A stretch of 64,000 nt of DNA from Geodermatophilus telluris (GTDB lineage: Bacteria > Actinomycetota > Actinomycetes > Mycobacteriales > Geodermatophilaceae), in NCBI RefSeq assembly GCF_900102745.1, contig NZ_FMZF01000001.1, positions 930,001 to 994,000 on the forward strand, read 5' to 3'. How positions within the stretch are numbered: the stretch's first letter is position 1; each line of letters starts with the position of its first letter. The position numbers and the translations under genes are program-made. Shown here piece after piece: positions 1 to 9,188 of this stretch. Under the pieces are notes generated by a model, which made no database searches, was not told the origin of the DNA, and saw nothing but the letters and a program-made list of their open reading frames with translations.

Positions 1-172
<172 letters not shown>

Positions 173-173
173 G

Positions 174-1256
174 GTGACGGGGGTGCGGGACGCGCCGGCG
201 TCCCGCACCCCGCCGCGCACCGGCGGGTGGCGCGACGGCGACCCCGTCGGGCACCGGCTGTTCCTCGACCTCGACGGACCGGTCCACCTCGAGCGCGGCG
301 GGGTGCTGCCCGGCGTCCGGGTCGCCTACGAGACCTGGGGCGAGCTCGCCCCCGACGGCGGCAACGCGGTGCTGGTCGAGCACGCGCTCACCGGCGACAG
401 CCACGTCACCGGCCCCGCGGGCCCCGGCCACCCGACGCCGGGCTGGTGGGCGTCGCTGGTGGGCCCGGGCGCGCCGCTGGACACCGACCGGCTGTTCGTC
501 GTCTGCGCCAACGTCCTCGGCGGCTGCCAGGGGACGACGGGGCCGTCGTCGACCGCGCCCGACGGCCGGCCGTGGGGGCCGCGGTTCCCCGAGGTGACGG
601 TGGCCGACCAGGTGCTGGTCGAGGCCGCGCTGGCCGACGCGCTGGGCGTGCGCCGCTGGGCCGCGGTGATCGGCGGGTCGATGGGCGGCATGCGGGCGCT
701 GGAGTGGGCCGTGGCGCTGCCCGACCGGGTGGCCGGGCTGTTCTTCCTCGCCTCGGGGGCCGCGGTCACCGCCGACCAGCTGGGCACCCAGACCACCCAG
801 CAGGCCGCCGTCCGCGCCGACCCGGTCGCCGGCCTCGGCATCGCCCGGCGGATCGCCCACCTCACCTACCGCAGCGCGTTCGAGCTCGAGGAGCGGTTCG
901 GCACGACCGTGCAGGCCGACGGCCGGTTCGCCGTCGCCTCCTACCTGGAGCACCACGCCGACAAGCTGGCCCGCCGCTTCGACCCGGGCAGCTACGTGGT
1001 GCTCACCGAGGCGATGAACACCTGGGACGTCGGCCGCGGCCGCGGCGGGGTGGAGGCCGCGCTGGCCCGGGTGACCGCGCGGGCGGTCGTCGCCGGGGTG
1101 GACAGCGACCGGCTCTACCCGCTGGCGCTGCAGCAGCGGGTCGCCGACGCGCTCGGGGTGCCGCTGCAGGTGGTGTCCTCGCCGTACGGGCACGACGGCT
1201 TCCTCGTGGAGGCCGACGCGGTGGGCGCGCTGGTGCGCGGGCTGCTCGGCACCTGA
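174..1256 (+). CDS. metX: Homoserine O-acetyltransferase MetX
   Basis: This 360-residue alpha/beta hydrolase-fold enzyme transfers acetyl from acetyl-CoA to homoserine, the first committed step of methionine synthesis. The nucleophile elbow GGSMGGM places Ser at residue 169. The rest of the triad is visible as SDRLYP (Asp about 312) and GHDGF (His about 340). The early motif YETWGEL and the [14 protein letters not shown] stretch are also family hallmarks. The GTG start lies one base after the metY stop, giving a metY-metX methionine operon. Length matches the family. Confidence 0.95.
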   Translation: MTGVRDAPASRTPPRTGGWRDGDPVGHRLFLDLDGPVHLERGGVLPGVRVAYETWGELAPDGGNAVLVEHALTGDSHVTGPAGPGHPTPGWWASLVGPGAPLDTDRLFVVCANVLGGCQGTTGPSSTAPDGRPWGPRFPEVTVADQVLVEAALADALGVRRWAAVIGGSMGGMRALEWAVALPDRVAGLFFLASGAAVTADQLGTQTTQQAAVRADPVAGLGIARRIAHLTYRSAFELEERFGTTVQADGRFAVASYLEHHADKLARRFDPGSYVVLTEAMNTWDVGRGRGGVEAALARVTARAVVAGVDSDRLYPLALQQRVADALGVPLQVVSSPYGHDGFLVEADAVGALVRGLLGT

Positions 1257-1265
1257 CCCTCCCCC

Positions 1266-1329
1266 GTCGAGATCGCGCGATCTCGCACGTCCCGGTGCCC
1301 CCGCGCGTGCGAGATCACGCGATCTCGAC
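1266..1329. repeat. Long nested inverted repeat between metX and the aldolase gene
   Basis: Two 24-bp arms (1266-1289 and 1306-1329) are reverse complements with one mismatch, separated by 16 bp. Each arm also contains a palindromic core, CGAGATCGCGCGATCTCG in the left arm. The element lies immediately after metX and ends 11 bp before the next GTG start. It could terminate metX transcription, act as an operator, or be a dispersed palindromic element. No T-run follows. Confidence 0.7.
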
Positions 1330-1340
1330 AGACTGGCGGG

Positions 1341-2411
1341 GTGAGCGACGACGACCTCGACGCCCTGCGGCTGTCCTGCGACCGGGCGCTGAGCGGGCAC
1401 GGCCCGGTGCGCGCCGACGCCCTGCTGGCCACGATCCCGCCCGACACCGCGGTGGACCGCTACGGCGCCGGCGGCGTGGTGGCCGAGCTGGAGGCCGAGG
1501 TGGCCACGCTGCTGGACAAGCCCGCCGCGGTGTACCTGCCCAGCGGCACGATGGCCCAGCAGGCGGCGCTGCGGGTGCACGCCGGGCGCACCCTGCGGCG
1601 CACCGTGGTCGCCCACCCCCAGTGCCACCTGTTCCAGCACGAGGGCGGCGCGCTGGAGCGGCTGCACGGCCTGGTCCCCCGCCCGGTCGGCGACCGCGAC
1701 CGGCTGCTGCTGCGCGCCGACCTCGACGCCGTCGCCGAGTCACCGGCCGCGCTCGTGGTCGAGCTGCCGCAGCGCGACCTCGGCGGGCAGCTGCCGCCGT
1801 GGGACGACGTCGTCGAGCAGGTGGCCTGGGCGCACGACGTGCACTCGGTGGCCCACCTCGACGGCGCCCGGCTGTGGGAGGCCTCGGCGGGCTACGACCT
1901 GCCGCCGGCGGACCTCGCCGCGCCCTTCGACACCGTCTACGTCAGCTTCTACAAGGGCATCGGCGCGCTGGCCGGGTGCTGCCTGGCCGGCCCGGCCGAC
2001 CACGTCGCCGAGGTGCGCGAGTGGCGGCACCGGCTCGGCGGCACCCTGTTCGGCCTCTGGCCCGGCGCGGCCTCGGCGCTGACCTGCCTGCGCGAGCGGC
2101 TGCCGCGGATGCCCGAGTACCTGCAGCGGGCCCGGGAGGTGGCCGACGCCGTCCGCAGCCTGCCCGGCGTGCGGGTGGTCCCCGACCCGCCGCAGACGCC
2201 GATGCTGCACCTGCTGCTGGCGACCACCCCGGACGCCTTCCGCGCCGCCGCGCGCGCCCTGGCCGAGGAGGGGCTGTGGACCTGGCCCTCCCCCGCGACC
2301 ACCGGCGACCCGGGCGTGCTCCGGGTGGAGCTCGGGGTGGGCGACGCGACGACGGCGCTGCCGGTCGAGGAGGTCCGCGCCGCCGTCGCCCGCCTGGCCG
2401 GCGCCGTCTGA
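1341..2411 (+). CDS. Threonine aldolase / beta-eliminating lyase family PLP enzyme
   Basis: This 356-residue fold-type I PLP protein resembles low-specificity threonine aldolases, which cleave threonine or related beta-hydroxy amino acids to glycine and an aldehyde. Seen features are YLPSGTMAQQAAL near residue 70, the HLDGARLW motif and the PLP lysine in SFYKGIGA at about residue 205. The GTG start follows the inverted repeat closely. The real substrate could be another beta-hydroxy amino acid, so the exact specificity is open. Confidence 0.85.
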   Translation: MSDDDLDALRLSCDRALSGHGPVRADALLATIPPDTAVDRYGAGGVVAELEAEVATLLDKPAAVYLPSGTMAQQAALRVHAGRTLRRTVVAHPQCHLFQHEGGALERLHGLVPRPVGDRDRLLLRADLDAVAESPAALVVELPQRDLGGQLPPWDDVVEQVAWAHDVHSVAHLDGARLWEASAGYDLPPADLAAPFDTVYVSFYKGIGALAGCCLAGPADHVAEVREWRHRLGGTLFGLWPGAASALTCLRERLPRMPEYLQRAREVADAVRSLPGVRVVPDPPQTPMLHLLLATTPDAFRAAARALAEEGLWTWPSPATTGDPGVLRVELGVGDATTALPVEEVRAAVARLAGAV

Positions 2412-2431
2412 GTGGTGAGGTGCTGGAACGG

Positions 2432-2482
2432 CCACCCTTCAGGGGCCCGCGCCGAGCGTGCGAGGCGTGGGGGGAAGGGTGG
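2432..2482. terminator. Stem-loop between convergent genes
   Basis: The arms CCACCCTTC (2432-2440) and GAAGGGTGG (2474-2482) are exact reverse complements. They sit between the convergent stops of the aldolase and the gamma carbonic anhydrase. Position suggests a bidirectional terminator, although the 33-base loop is long and there is no T-tract. Confidence 0.45.
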
Positions 2483-2489
2483 TCCTTCC

Positions 2490-3077
2490 TCAGTCGGCGG
2501 CGTCGCCCGGGGTGTAGCCGGCGGGCGGCAGCGGGCGGCGCACCACCGGCCGGACCTTCCGCGCCGCGGCCAGCCGCTCGGTGTAGCTCTGCGCGTTGAG
2601 CCGGATGTGGGTGAGGTCGTCCTCGGTGGCCGGCCGGATCACCTTGGCCGGGACGCCGGCGACCAGCGAGCCGGGCGGCACCTGCGTCCCCTGGGTGACG
2701 ACGGCGCCGGCGGCCACGATCGAGCCCGAGCCGATGTGCGCGCCGTTCATCACCACGCTGCCCATGCCCACCAGCACGTCGTCGTCGACCCGCGCGCCGT
2801 GCAGCACCACCCGGTGCCCCACGGTCACCCCCCTGCCGACGACGAGCGGGAAGCCCGGGTCGGAGTGCAGCGTCGAGCCGTCCTGCACGTTGGAGCCCTC
2901 GCCGATCTCGATGACCTCGGCGTCGGCCCGCGCGACCGCGCCGTACCAGATGCTCGAGCGCGGCCCCATGGTCACCGCGCCGACGACCACCGCCGTCGGC
3001 GCGACGAACGCCTCGTCGTCGATGGCCGGCGCGCCGAAGGGCAGTTCCGCGATGTAGTTGTCCGCCACGGCCTCCAC
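2490..3077 (-). CDS. Gamma-class carbonic anhydrase family protein
   Basis: This 195-residue protein is a left-handed beta-helix built of hexapeptide repeats, as in gamma carbonic anhydrases and YrdA/PaaY-like proteins. The three zinc-ligand histidines are all present (LHSD at 71, VGH at 88, LHG at 93), as are the RADAEVIEIG and NVQDGS motifs. It probably binds zinc as a trimer. True hydration of CO2 is not assured, since many close relatives lack measurable activity. It is transcribed opposite to its neighbours and the ATG start gives a normal family length. Confidence 0.88.
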   Translation of the reverse strand: MEAVADNYIAELPFGAPAIDDEAFVAPTAVVVGAVTMGPRSSIWYGAVARADAEVIEIGEGSNVQDGSTLHSDPGFPLVVGRGVTVGHRVVLHGARVDDDVLVGMGSVVMNGAHIGSGSIVAAGAVVTQGTQVPPGSLVAGVPAKVIRPATEDDLTHIRLNAQSYTERLAAARKVRPVVRRPLPPAGYTPGDAAD

Positions 3078-3115
3078 CCCAGCACACCCCGGGGCCGCGC
3101 GGGCAGACTCGCCCC

Positions 3116-4150
3116 GTGCCCGCCCCGCTGCCGCCGCTGCCCACCACCGTCGTCGGGAGCCTCCCGCAGCCGGCCTGGCTGATCGACCACGACCGCCTGG
3201 CCCACCAGTTCCCGCCGCGGGTGCGCGCCCGGGAGCTGTGGCGGCCGGCCCCGGAGCTGCTCGAGGAGGCCCAGGACGACGCGACGCTGCTGGTCGTGCG
3301 CGCCCAGGAGCGGGCCGGCCTGGACCTGGTCGGCGACGGCGAGCAGCGGCGGGAGTCCTACTCCAACCACTTCGCCACCGCGCTGGAAGGCGTCGACGTC
3401 GACACCCCGGGCACGGTGCTCAACCGGTCGGGGCAGCCGATCCCGGTGCCGCGGGTGGTCGGCGGGATCCGCCGCCGCGGCCCGGTGCAGGCCCGGGACG
3501 TCGCCTTCCTCCGCGCCGCCACCGACCGCGCCGTCAAGATCACCCTGCCGGGCCCGTTCACCATGGCGCAGCAGGCCCAGGACGAGCACTACGGCGACGA
3601 CCGCGCGCTGGCCCTGGCCTACGCCGACGTCGTCCGCGAGGAGATCGCCGACCTGTTCGCCGCCGGCGCCGACGTCGTCCAGGTCGACGAGCCGTGGCTG
3701 CAGGCGCGGCCGGAGGTGGCCCGCCGGTACGGCGCGGAGGTCGTCACGCGGGCGGTGGAGGGCGCGCCGGGGCCGGTACACCTGCACCTGTGCTTCGGCT
3801 ACGCGGCGATGGTCGCCGAGCGGCCCGAGGGCTACTCGTTCCTGCCCGAGCTCGCCGACACCCCGGTGGACACCGTCTCGGTGGAGACCGCCCAGTCCCA
3901 CCTGGACCCCGCGTCGCTGCGGCCGCTGCGCGGCAAGGGCGTCGCGCTGGGCGTGCTGGACCTGTCCACGCCGGAGGTCGAGACGCCGGAGGTGGTGGCC
4001 GACCGGGTGCGGCGGGCGCTCGACGACGTCGACGTCGAGCGGCTGGTGCTCACCAGCGACTGCGGCCTGAAGTACCTGCCGCGCTCGTCCGCCGAGGGCA
4101 AGATGCGCTCGCTGGCGCTGGCCGCGGAGGTGCTGCGCACGGAGCTGTGA
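3116..4150 (+). CDS. MetE C-terminal-domain-like (cobalamin-independent methionine synthase core) protein
   Basis: This 344-residue protein matches only the catalytic C-terminal barrel of MetE, beginning PTTVVGSLPQP. Zinc ligands are visible as HLHLCFG (His about 224, Cys about 226) and TSDCGLKYL (Cys about 316), and VQVDEPWL supplies the conserved acid. The N-terminal half of bacterial MetE is absent. Such stand-alone cores may use a methyl donor other than polyglutamyl-methyltetrahydrofolate, so the substrate is not certain. The GTG start overlaps nothing and sits 38 bp from the divergent carbonic anhydrase gene. Confidence 0.82.
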   Translation: MPAPLPPLPTTVVGSLPQPAWLIDHDRLAHQFPPRVRARELWRPAPELLEEAQDDATLLVVRAQERAGLDLVGDGEQRRESYSNHFATALEGVDVDTPGTVLNRSGQPIPVPRVVGGIRRRGPVQARDVAFLRAATDRAVKITLPGPFTMAQQAQDEHYGDDRALALAYADVVREEIADLFAAGADVVQVDEPWLQARPEVARRYGAEVVTRAVEGAPGPVHLHLCFGYAAMVAERPEGYSFLPELADTPVDTVSVETAQSHLDPASLRPLRGKGVALGVLDLSTPEVETPEVVADRVRRALDDVDVERLVLTSDCGLKYLPRSSAEGKMRSLALAAEVLRTEL

Positions 4151-4179
4151 ACACGGAGCTGTGAACACGGAGCTGTGAG
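4138..4179. repeat. Three tandem 14-bp repeats across a stop codon
   Basis: The unit CACGGAGCTGTGAA occurs at 4138-4151 and 4152-4165, followed by a third copy with one change at 4166-4179. The first copy carries the last codons and stop of the MetE-like gene, so later copies are non-coding duplications. This looks like recent slippage. Confidence 0.9.
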
Positions 4180-4236
4180 CACGCGCTGTGGGCACGGCCC
4201 TGTGCTGACGGCCCGCGCCGCGCCAGGATCGCCGTC

Positions 4237-4863
4237 GTGACCCCGCCGACCGACCTGCCGGTGCTCGCCTTCCCCGACCAGGCCGCCTTCGAGGCGTGGC
4301 TGGAGGCCGAGCACGCCACCGCGCCCGGCTGCTACGTGAAGCTGGCCAAGAAGGGCGCCGGGGTGCCGTCGCTGACCCACGCCGAGATGGTCGAGTCGCT
4401 GCTGTGCTTCGGCTGGATCGACGGGCGCACCAACCGGCTCGACGAGCGCTTCTACCTCATGCGGGTCACCCCGCGGCGGCCGCGCAGCGTGTGGTCGCAG
4501 AAGAACGTCGCCGCCGTGGAGCAGCTCACCGCGGCCGGCCGGATGCGCCCGGCGGGCCTGGCCCAGGTCGAGGCGGCGCGGGCCGACGGCCGCTGGGAGC
4601 GCGCCTACGCCGGCCCGGCCACCATCACCGTGCCCGACGACCTCGCCGCCGCCCTGGCCGCCGAGCCGGCCGCGCAGGAGGCCTTCGCCGGGCTGGACGC
4701 GACCAACCGCTACGCGGTGCTGCACCGGGTGCACACCGCGGCGACGCCGGCGACGCGCGCGAGGCGGGTCGCCGCGGTGGTCACGATGCTGGCGGAGGGT
4801 CGCCGGCCACACCCGGCCGCTCCTGCCAGAACCGGGCGTCGCGCCGGCGCCACAGGAGCATGA
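4237..4863 (+). CDS. YdeI/OmpD-associated family protein
   Basis: This 208-residue protein carries the family hallmarks W-L near the start, GCYVKLAKKG, LCFGWIDGR and FYLMRVTPRRPRSVWSQKN. The C-terminal half carries the helical tail with LDATNRYAVLHRVHTA. Its biochemical role is not known. The GTG start is chosen because the MTPPTDLPVLAF N-terminus aligns with the family. The last 83 bp overlap the end of the convergent APC permease gene, so one of the two C-termini may be shorter in other strains. Confidence 0.8.
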   Translation: MTPPTDLPVLAFPDQAAFEAWLEAEHATAPGCYVKLAKKGAGVPSLTHAEMVESLLCFGWIDGRTNRLDERFYLMRVTPRRPRSVWSQKNVAAVEQLTAAGRMRPAGLAQVEAARADGRWERAYAGPATITVPDDLAAALAAEPAAQEAFAGLDATNRYAVLHRVHTAATPATRARRVAAVVTMLAEGRRPHPAAPARTGRRAGATGA

Positions 4864-6259
4864 GCACGACCCCGGCGAGCAGGATGCCGACGCCGATGAC
4901 CAGCGGCGGGCCCACCCCGAACCACGCCTGACCGCCGTAGCTGTTCGCCGGGTCGGCGAGGTCGCGCACCGACAGGACGAGCAGCCACAGCAGCACCGCG
5001 GCACCGGCCAGCGGGCCGGCGCCGAGCAGCAGCAGGTCGCGCACGCCGCGGGTCAGCCGCCGGCGGAAGAACCAGGCGCAGGCCAGCCCGGTGAGGGCGT
5101 AGTAGAGCGCGATGAGCAGCGACAGCGCGGTGATCGAGTCCAGCAGCGCGTTCTCGCTGACCAGGTGCACGCCGACGTACCAGGCCACGGCCACGGCGGC
5201 GACCCACCAGGTGGAGACGTCCGGCGTCCGGAACCGCTGCGACACCGACCCGAACCGGGCCGGCAGCGCCGCCCGCCGCGCCATCGACAGGGCGGTCCGC
5301 GACGCCGGGATGACCGTCGTCTGGGTGGAGGCGACCGCCGAGGTGGCGACGGCGACCAGCACGACCCAGTCCCACCCGCCGAGCACCTGCGCCGACAGCA
5401 GCGCGAACACCGCCTCCTCCTCGTCGGCGTTGCCGGCCAGGAAGCCGGTGCCGGCGAAGGAGACGACGGCGACCGCGACGCCGAGGTAGGTGAGCAGCAG
5501 GACGACGGTGGAGAGCACCCCGGCGCGGCCGGGCGCGCGCAGCGGGTCGCGGGTCTCCTCGGTGAGGTTGACCGCCGACTCCCAGCCCCAGTAGGCGAAG
5601 ACGCCGAGCAGCAGCCCCCCGGTCAGCGCGGTCCCGCCGGCACCGGAGGGGTCGAGCCAGTCCCAGGACGGCGTCAGCCCGCCGGACGGCGCGTCACCCC
5701 GCACCCCGCGGACGACGGCGACGACGGCGAACACCGCCAGCGCGACCGTCTGCGCCAGGACCAGCCCGTTCTGCACCCGCGCCGAGAGCTCGGTGCCCAG
5801 CACGCACAGCGCGGCCATGAGCACGACCAGCAGCACGCTCAGCGCCACGACCAGCGGCGTCGAGGCCTCCCAGGAGTCCAGGCCGAGGGCCAGCAGGGTG
5901 AACCGGACGCCCACCTCGGCCAGCGAGCCGACCACCAGGACGCCGGTCATCGCGATCGCCCACCCGCCGATCCACCCGGTGGTCGGGCCGAAGGCGCGGG
6001 TGACCCAGGAGAACGTGGTCCCGCAGTCGGGGTCGGCCCGGTTGAGGGCCGCGAAGGCCCCGGCGATGAGCAGCATCGGCACGAAGGAGGCGAGCACCAC
6101 CCCGGGGGCGTGCACGCCCACCAGGGCCACGACCGGCCCGATGACCGCGGCCAGCGAGTACGCCGGTGAGGTGGCGGCCAGGCCGATGACCAGCGCGTCG
6201 AGGAAGCCGATGGCCTCCGGGCGCAGCGCCGGCTGCGGACGCTGCGCTGCCCGGGTCAC
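4781..6259 (-). CDS. APC-superfamily amino acid permease
   Basis: This 492-residue protein has about twelve hydrophobic segments. Typical APC features include GLAATSPAYSLAAVIGP in the first segment, the FSWVTRAFGPTTGWIGGWA motif and the later VFAYWGWESAVNLTEE motif. It is predicted to import an amino acid or amine across the inner membrane by proton symport. No partner gene indicates the substrate. It runs convergent to the YdeI-like gene and overlaps its 3' end. Confidence 0.88.
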   Translation of the reverse strand: MTRAAQRPQPALRPEAIGFLDALVIGLAATSPAYSLAAVIGPVVALVGVHAPGVVLASFVPMLLIAGAFAALNRADPDCGTTFSWVTRAFGPTTGWIGGWAIAMTGVLVVGSLAEVGVRFTLLALGLDSWEASTPLVVALSVLLVVLMAALCVLGTELSARVQNGLVLAQTVALAVFAVVAVVRGVRGDAPSGGLTPSWDWLDPSGAGGTALTGGLLLGVFAYWGWESAVNLTEETRDPLRAPGRAGVLSTVVLLLTYLGVAVAVVSFAGTGFLAGNADEEEAVFALLSAQVLGGWDWVVLVAVATSAVASTQTTVIPASRTALSMARRAALPARFGSVSQRFRTPDVSTWWVAAVAVAWYVGVHLVSENALLDSITALSLLIALYYALTGLACAWFFRRRLTRGVRDLLLLGAGPLAGAAVLLWLLVLSVRDLADPANSYGGQAWFGVGPPLVIGVGILLAGVVLMLLWRRRDARFWQERPGVAGDPPPAS

Positions 6260-6281
6260 CCCGGCACGCTACGTCCGCCGC

Positions 6282-7298
6282 TCAGGCGACGCGGACGGCG
6301 CCCCGGTAGCCGGACATGTCCACGCTGGTCACCGCGACCGGCGAGCCGAACGTGCGGGCGTGCACCATCTTGCCGTCGCCGACGTAGATGCCCACGTGGC
6401 TGACCGGGGAGTAGAAGTAGACGATGTCGCCGGGCATGAGGTCGGCGCGGGCCACCGGGGTGCCCATCGACGCCTGTGCGCCGCTGGAGTGCGGCAGCGA
6501 GATGCCGGCCGCCGCGTAGGCGTACTGGGTCAGTCCCGAGCAGTCGAAGCCGTCCGGGCCGGAGGCGCCCCAGACGTAGGGGTCGCCGAGCTGCGCCAGC
6601 GCGGTCTGCACGGCGACGGCGGCGGCCGGGCCGGGTGCGGCGGCCGCGGCGACCTCGGCGGCGGGCGCGGCCAGCGTGGGGCCGGCGAGCGCGGTGGTGA
6701 CCACGGTCTGCTCGGCGGCCGACAGCCGGGCGAAGTCGGCCTCGTAGGCGTCGGCCTCGGCCCGCACCTGGGCCTGCTGCTCGTGCAGCGCGGCCAGCGC
6801 GGCGGCGGCCTCGCCACCGGCGGCGTCGGCGGCGGCGCGGGCCTCCGCGGCGCGCGCCTGGGCGGCGGCCACCTCGGTCAGCACGCCCTCGGTGTGGTCG
6901 GCGATGAGCTCCAGGGTGGTCATCTGGGCGACCAGGTCGTCGGCGGAGTCGCTGCCGAGGAAGGCGGCCACCCGCGACCGGGTGCCGCCGGTGTAGCCGG
7001 TCTGGGCGATGGCGCGGATCTGCGGCGCGTACTGCGCCAGCGTCGCCTCGGCCCCGGCGGCGGCGCGCTCGGCGTCGGCGGCGGCCTGCTGGCGGGCCTC
7101 GACGGTGAGCTCGGCCTGGTGCACCTGCTCGTCGAGCACGGCGAGCCGACGGCCGGTCTCCTCGACCAGCGCGGCGGCCTCCCCGGCGGTGGCCGGCGCG
7201 GCCGAGGCGGCGGTCGGGGCGAGCACGAGGACGAGCAGGCCGGCGGCGGCGACGGCCGCACCCGACCAGCGGCGACCCGTCGTCCGGTTGCGCTGCAC
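6282..7298 (-). CDS. Secreted NlpC/P60 peptidoglycan endopeptidase
   Basis: I start this at the GTG at 7298, which has a purine-rich AGGGGGGA box upstream; a longer in-frame ATG at 7367 has less support. The 338-residue product opens with a basic stretch and a hydrophobic signal sequence ending near ASAAPA. A long alanine-rich coiled-coil region follows, then the C40 peptidase domain with DGFDCSGLTQ (Cys about 253) and SHVGIYVGDG (His about 302). This is the RipA-like arrangement of enzymes that cut peptide stems of peptidoglycan at septation. The coiled coil probably inhibits or positions the enzyme. Confidence 0.87.
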   Translation of the reverse strand: MQRNRTTGRRWSGAAVAAAGLLVLVLAPTAASAAPATAGEAAALVEETGRRLAVLDEQVHQAELTVEARQQAAADAERAAAGAEATLAQYAPQIRAIAQTGYTGGTRSRVAAFLGSDSADDLVAQMTTLELIADHTEGVLTEVAAAQARAAEARAAADAAGGEAAAALAALHEQQAQVRAEADAYEADFARLSAAEQTVVTTALAGPTLAAPAAEVAAAAAPGPAAAVAVQTALAQLGDPYVWGASGPDGFDCSGLTQYAYAAAGISLPHSSGAQASMGTPVARADLMPGDIVYFYSPVSHVGIYVGDGKMVHARTFGSPVAVTSVDMSGYRGAVRVA

Positions 7299-7466
7299 TG
7301 TCGCCGTCCCCCCTGCCGCCGGTGGCGGCTCCTCCACGTCCTGCACGGACGGTAGGGAGCCCGCCACCGCAGGGTGACGACGGCGCGCGGGCCCGGCAGC
7401 GCGGCCGGGTCACACCGGACCCACCGGGCGCGGGGACCCCACGCGTCCCACGGGGCCCGGCAGGGG

Positions 7467-7940
7467 TCAGGAGCGGGTGCGGTGGCTGCGGTCGGGGGCG
7501 AGCGGCACGAGCGCGTCGGCGACCGCGCCGGTGACGAACGAGTAGACGGCCTTGCCGGCGAGGTCGACGACCTGGTCGCGGCGCGACCAGGTCCACGGCG
7601 GGTCACCGACGCCGGTGGCGTTCTCCAGCGTCTGGTCGGTGGCCAGCCGCACCGAGGTGAACCAGGCCGAGCCGCGCCAGCCGCGCAGCCCGCTGGCCGA
7701 CCAGACCCCGCGCAGCGCGCCCACGGCGGCACCGGTCCCCCAGTGCATGAGGTGGTTGCGCAGCAGGGGGCGCTCCGACCCCGGGGGCCGGCGGCCGGTG
7801 GCGAGCGCGGTGAGCGTGCGGGCCGGCACGTAGGAGTCCGGCCGGCCGGTCACCTGCTGCTCGGCCTTGGTCGCCGCCGTCATCGCCGCGGTACCGGCCA
7901 GCCCGGCGAGGGCACCACGCAGCGCGGCTCGTCCCAGCAC
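7467..7940 (-). CDS. Small hypothetical membrane-associated protein
   Basis: I do not recognise this 157-residue protein. It has one clear hydrophobic segment near the N-terminus (GALAGLAGTAAM), a positively charged middle, a GTGAAVGALRGVW stretch that may be a second helix, and a polar tail. The GTG at 7940 is preferred because the residues before it look like translated leader; a GTG at 7979 is the alternative. Neither start has a strong ribosome site. Confidence 0.5.
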   Translation of the reverse strand: MLGRAALRGALAGLAGTAAMTAATKAEQQVTGRPDSYVPARTLTALATGRRPPGSERPLLRNHLMHWGTGAAVGALRGVWSASGLRGWRGSAWFTSVRLATDQTLENATGVGDPPWTWSRRDQVVDLAGKAVYSFVTGAVADALVPLAPDRSHRTRS

Positions 7941-8008
7941 GGGCCCGGGATACCCAGCGGGGCCGGCGCCACACGGCACCGGCCCCGGTCAGGTCCTCGT
8001 CGCCGGAG

Positions 8009-8311
8009 CTAGCCGGCGAGGGGCTCCTCGGCGTCGAGGCCGGCCACCTGCTGCAGGTCGCGCAGGACCGCGGCGAGCTCGTCGGCGGTCCAGGGCTCGC
8101 AGCAGTCGCAGCCGTCCGGGCCGAAGCTGGCCAGCCCGAGCGTGCCGCCGGCCTGGTCCTCGTCGATGGCGAGGGTGCCCGAGACCGGGTGGCGGTGGCA
8201 GGCGCACGCGGCGGCGCACAGCCCGATGCCCCAGCCGGAGACGACGACGGTGCGGCCGTCGTCCCAGATCGTGCCGACCTGGAAGACGGAGGGCTTCTGC
8301 GTGCGGGTCAT
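8009..8311 (-). CDS. Hypothetical cysteine-rich small protein
   Basis: The ATG at 8311 follows a good GAGGGGAG ribosome site, giving a 100-residue protein; the longer frame upstream is not needed. It contains a cysteine/histidine group (CAAACACHRH) near residue 33 and a second group (CDCCEPW) near residue 67. These look like metal ligands, perhaps zinc, but the family is unknown to me. It stands alone between the hypothetical membrane gene and npdG, all leftward. Confidence 0.6.
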   Translation of the reverse strand: MTRTQKPSVFQVGTIWDDGRTVVVSGWGIGLCAAACACHRHPVSGTLAIDEDQAGGTLGLASFGPDGCDCCEPWTADELAAVLRDLQQVAGLDAEEPLAG

Positions 8312-8458
8312 GGCGGGCTCCCCTCGACACCCCCGTCCCTGGGGGCTGGTGCGGTCGCGGGAGAAGGTAGTGCGCAATCGGTGTTTGAGCGGTGCACCCG
8401 TGCGGTAGAGAGGCTGGTTTCGTCGCCGCCGCCCCACGCGCCCCAGGAGCGACGCCGC

Positions 8459-9142
8459 TCAGACGTCGGTGACCCGCAGCCCGGCGTGCGCCTTGTACCG
8501 CCGGTTGACGCTGATCAGGTTGGCGGTGAGCGCCTCGACCTGGTGGGCGTTGCGCAGCCGCCCCGCGTAGACCCCGCGCATCCCGGGGACGGTGCCGGCC
8601 AGCGCCTGGACCAGGTCGGTGGCCTCCCGGTCCTCGCCGAGCACCAGCACGTCGGTGTCCACGGCGGTGACCTCCGGGTCCTCGAGCAGGACGGCGCTCA
8701 CGTGGTGGAAGGCGGCGACCACCCGGCTGTCGGGCAGCAGCGCCGCGGCCTGCTGGGCGGCCGACCCCTCGGGGACGGCGAGGGCGAAGGCGCCCTGCTT
8801 GTCGAAGCCCAGCGGGTTGACGCAGTCGACGACGACCTTTCCGGCCAGCTCCGCGCGCAGGCCGGTCAGCAGCTCGGCGTGCCCGTCCCAGGGCACCGCG
8901 ACCACGACGACGTCCCCGGCGCGGGCGGCACCGGCGTTGTCCGCGCCGGAGACGTCCCCGCCGGTGGCCGACGCCAGGTCGGCGGCGGCGGACTGCGCGC
9001 GCCCGGCGTCGCGGCTGCCCAGCACGACGCGCACGCCGGCCGCGGCGAAGCGCCGGGCCAGGCCGCGCCCCTGCGGGCCGGTGCCGCCCAGCACCGCCAC
9101 GGTCAGGCCCTCGGGCAGGGTGGTGCCGCTCGCCTCGGTCAC
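8459..9142 (-). CDS. npdG: NADPH-dependent F420 reductase
   Basis: This 227-residue protein is a Rossmann NADP-binding reductase of the F420:NADP oxidoreductase family. Seen features are TVAVLGGTGPQGRGLA at the N-terminus, VVLGSRD, VVDCVNPL and the tail with NAHQVEALTANLISVNRRYK. It shuttles hydride between NADPH and coenzyme F420. The GTG start at 9142 has a strong GAGGAGG site. It lies beside a catabolic block containing an LLM-type, probably F420-using, oxidoreductase, so it could supply reduced F420 there. Confidence 0.9.
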   Translation of the reverse strand: MTEASGTTLPEGLTVAVLGGTGPQGRGLARRFAAAGVRVVLGSRDAGRAQSAAADLASATGGDVSGADNAGAARAGDVVVVAVPWDGHAELLTGLRAELAGKVVVDCVNPLGFDKQGAFALAVPEGSAAQQAAALLPDSRVVAAFHHVSAVLLEDPEVTAVDTDVLVLGEDREATDLVQALAGTVPGMRGVYAGRLRNAHQVEALTANLISVNRRYKAHAGLRVTDV

Positions 9143-9188
9143 TGGACGCCTCCTCGCTGCGCTCCCCGGTGGAGCACCCGGGCGGACG

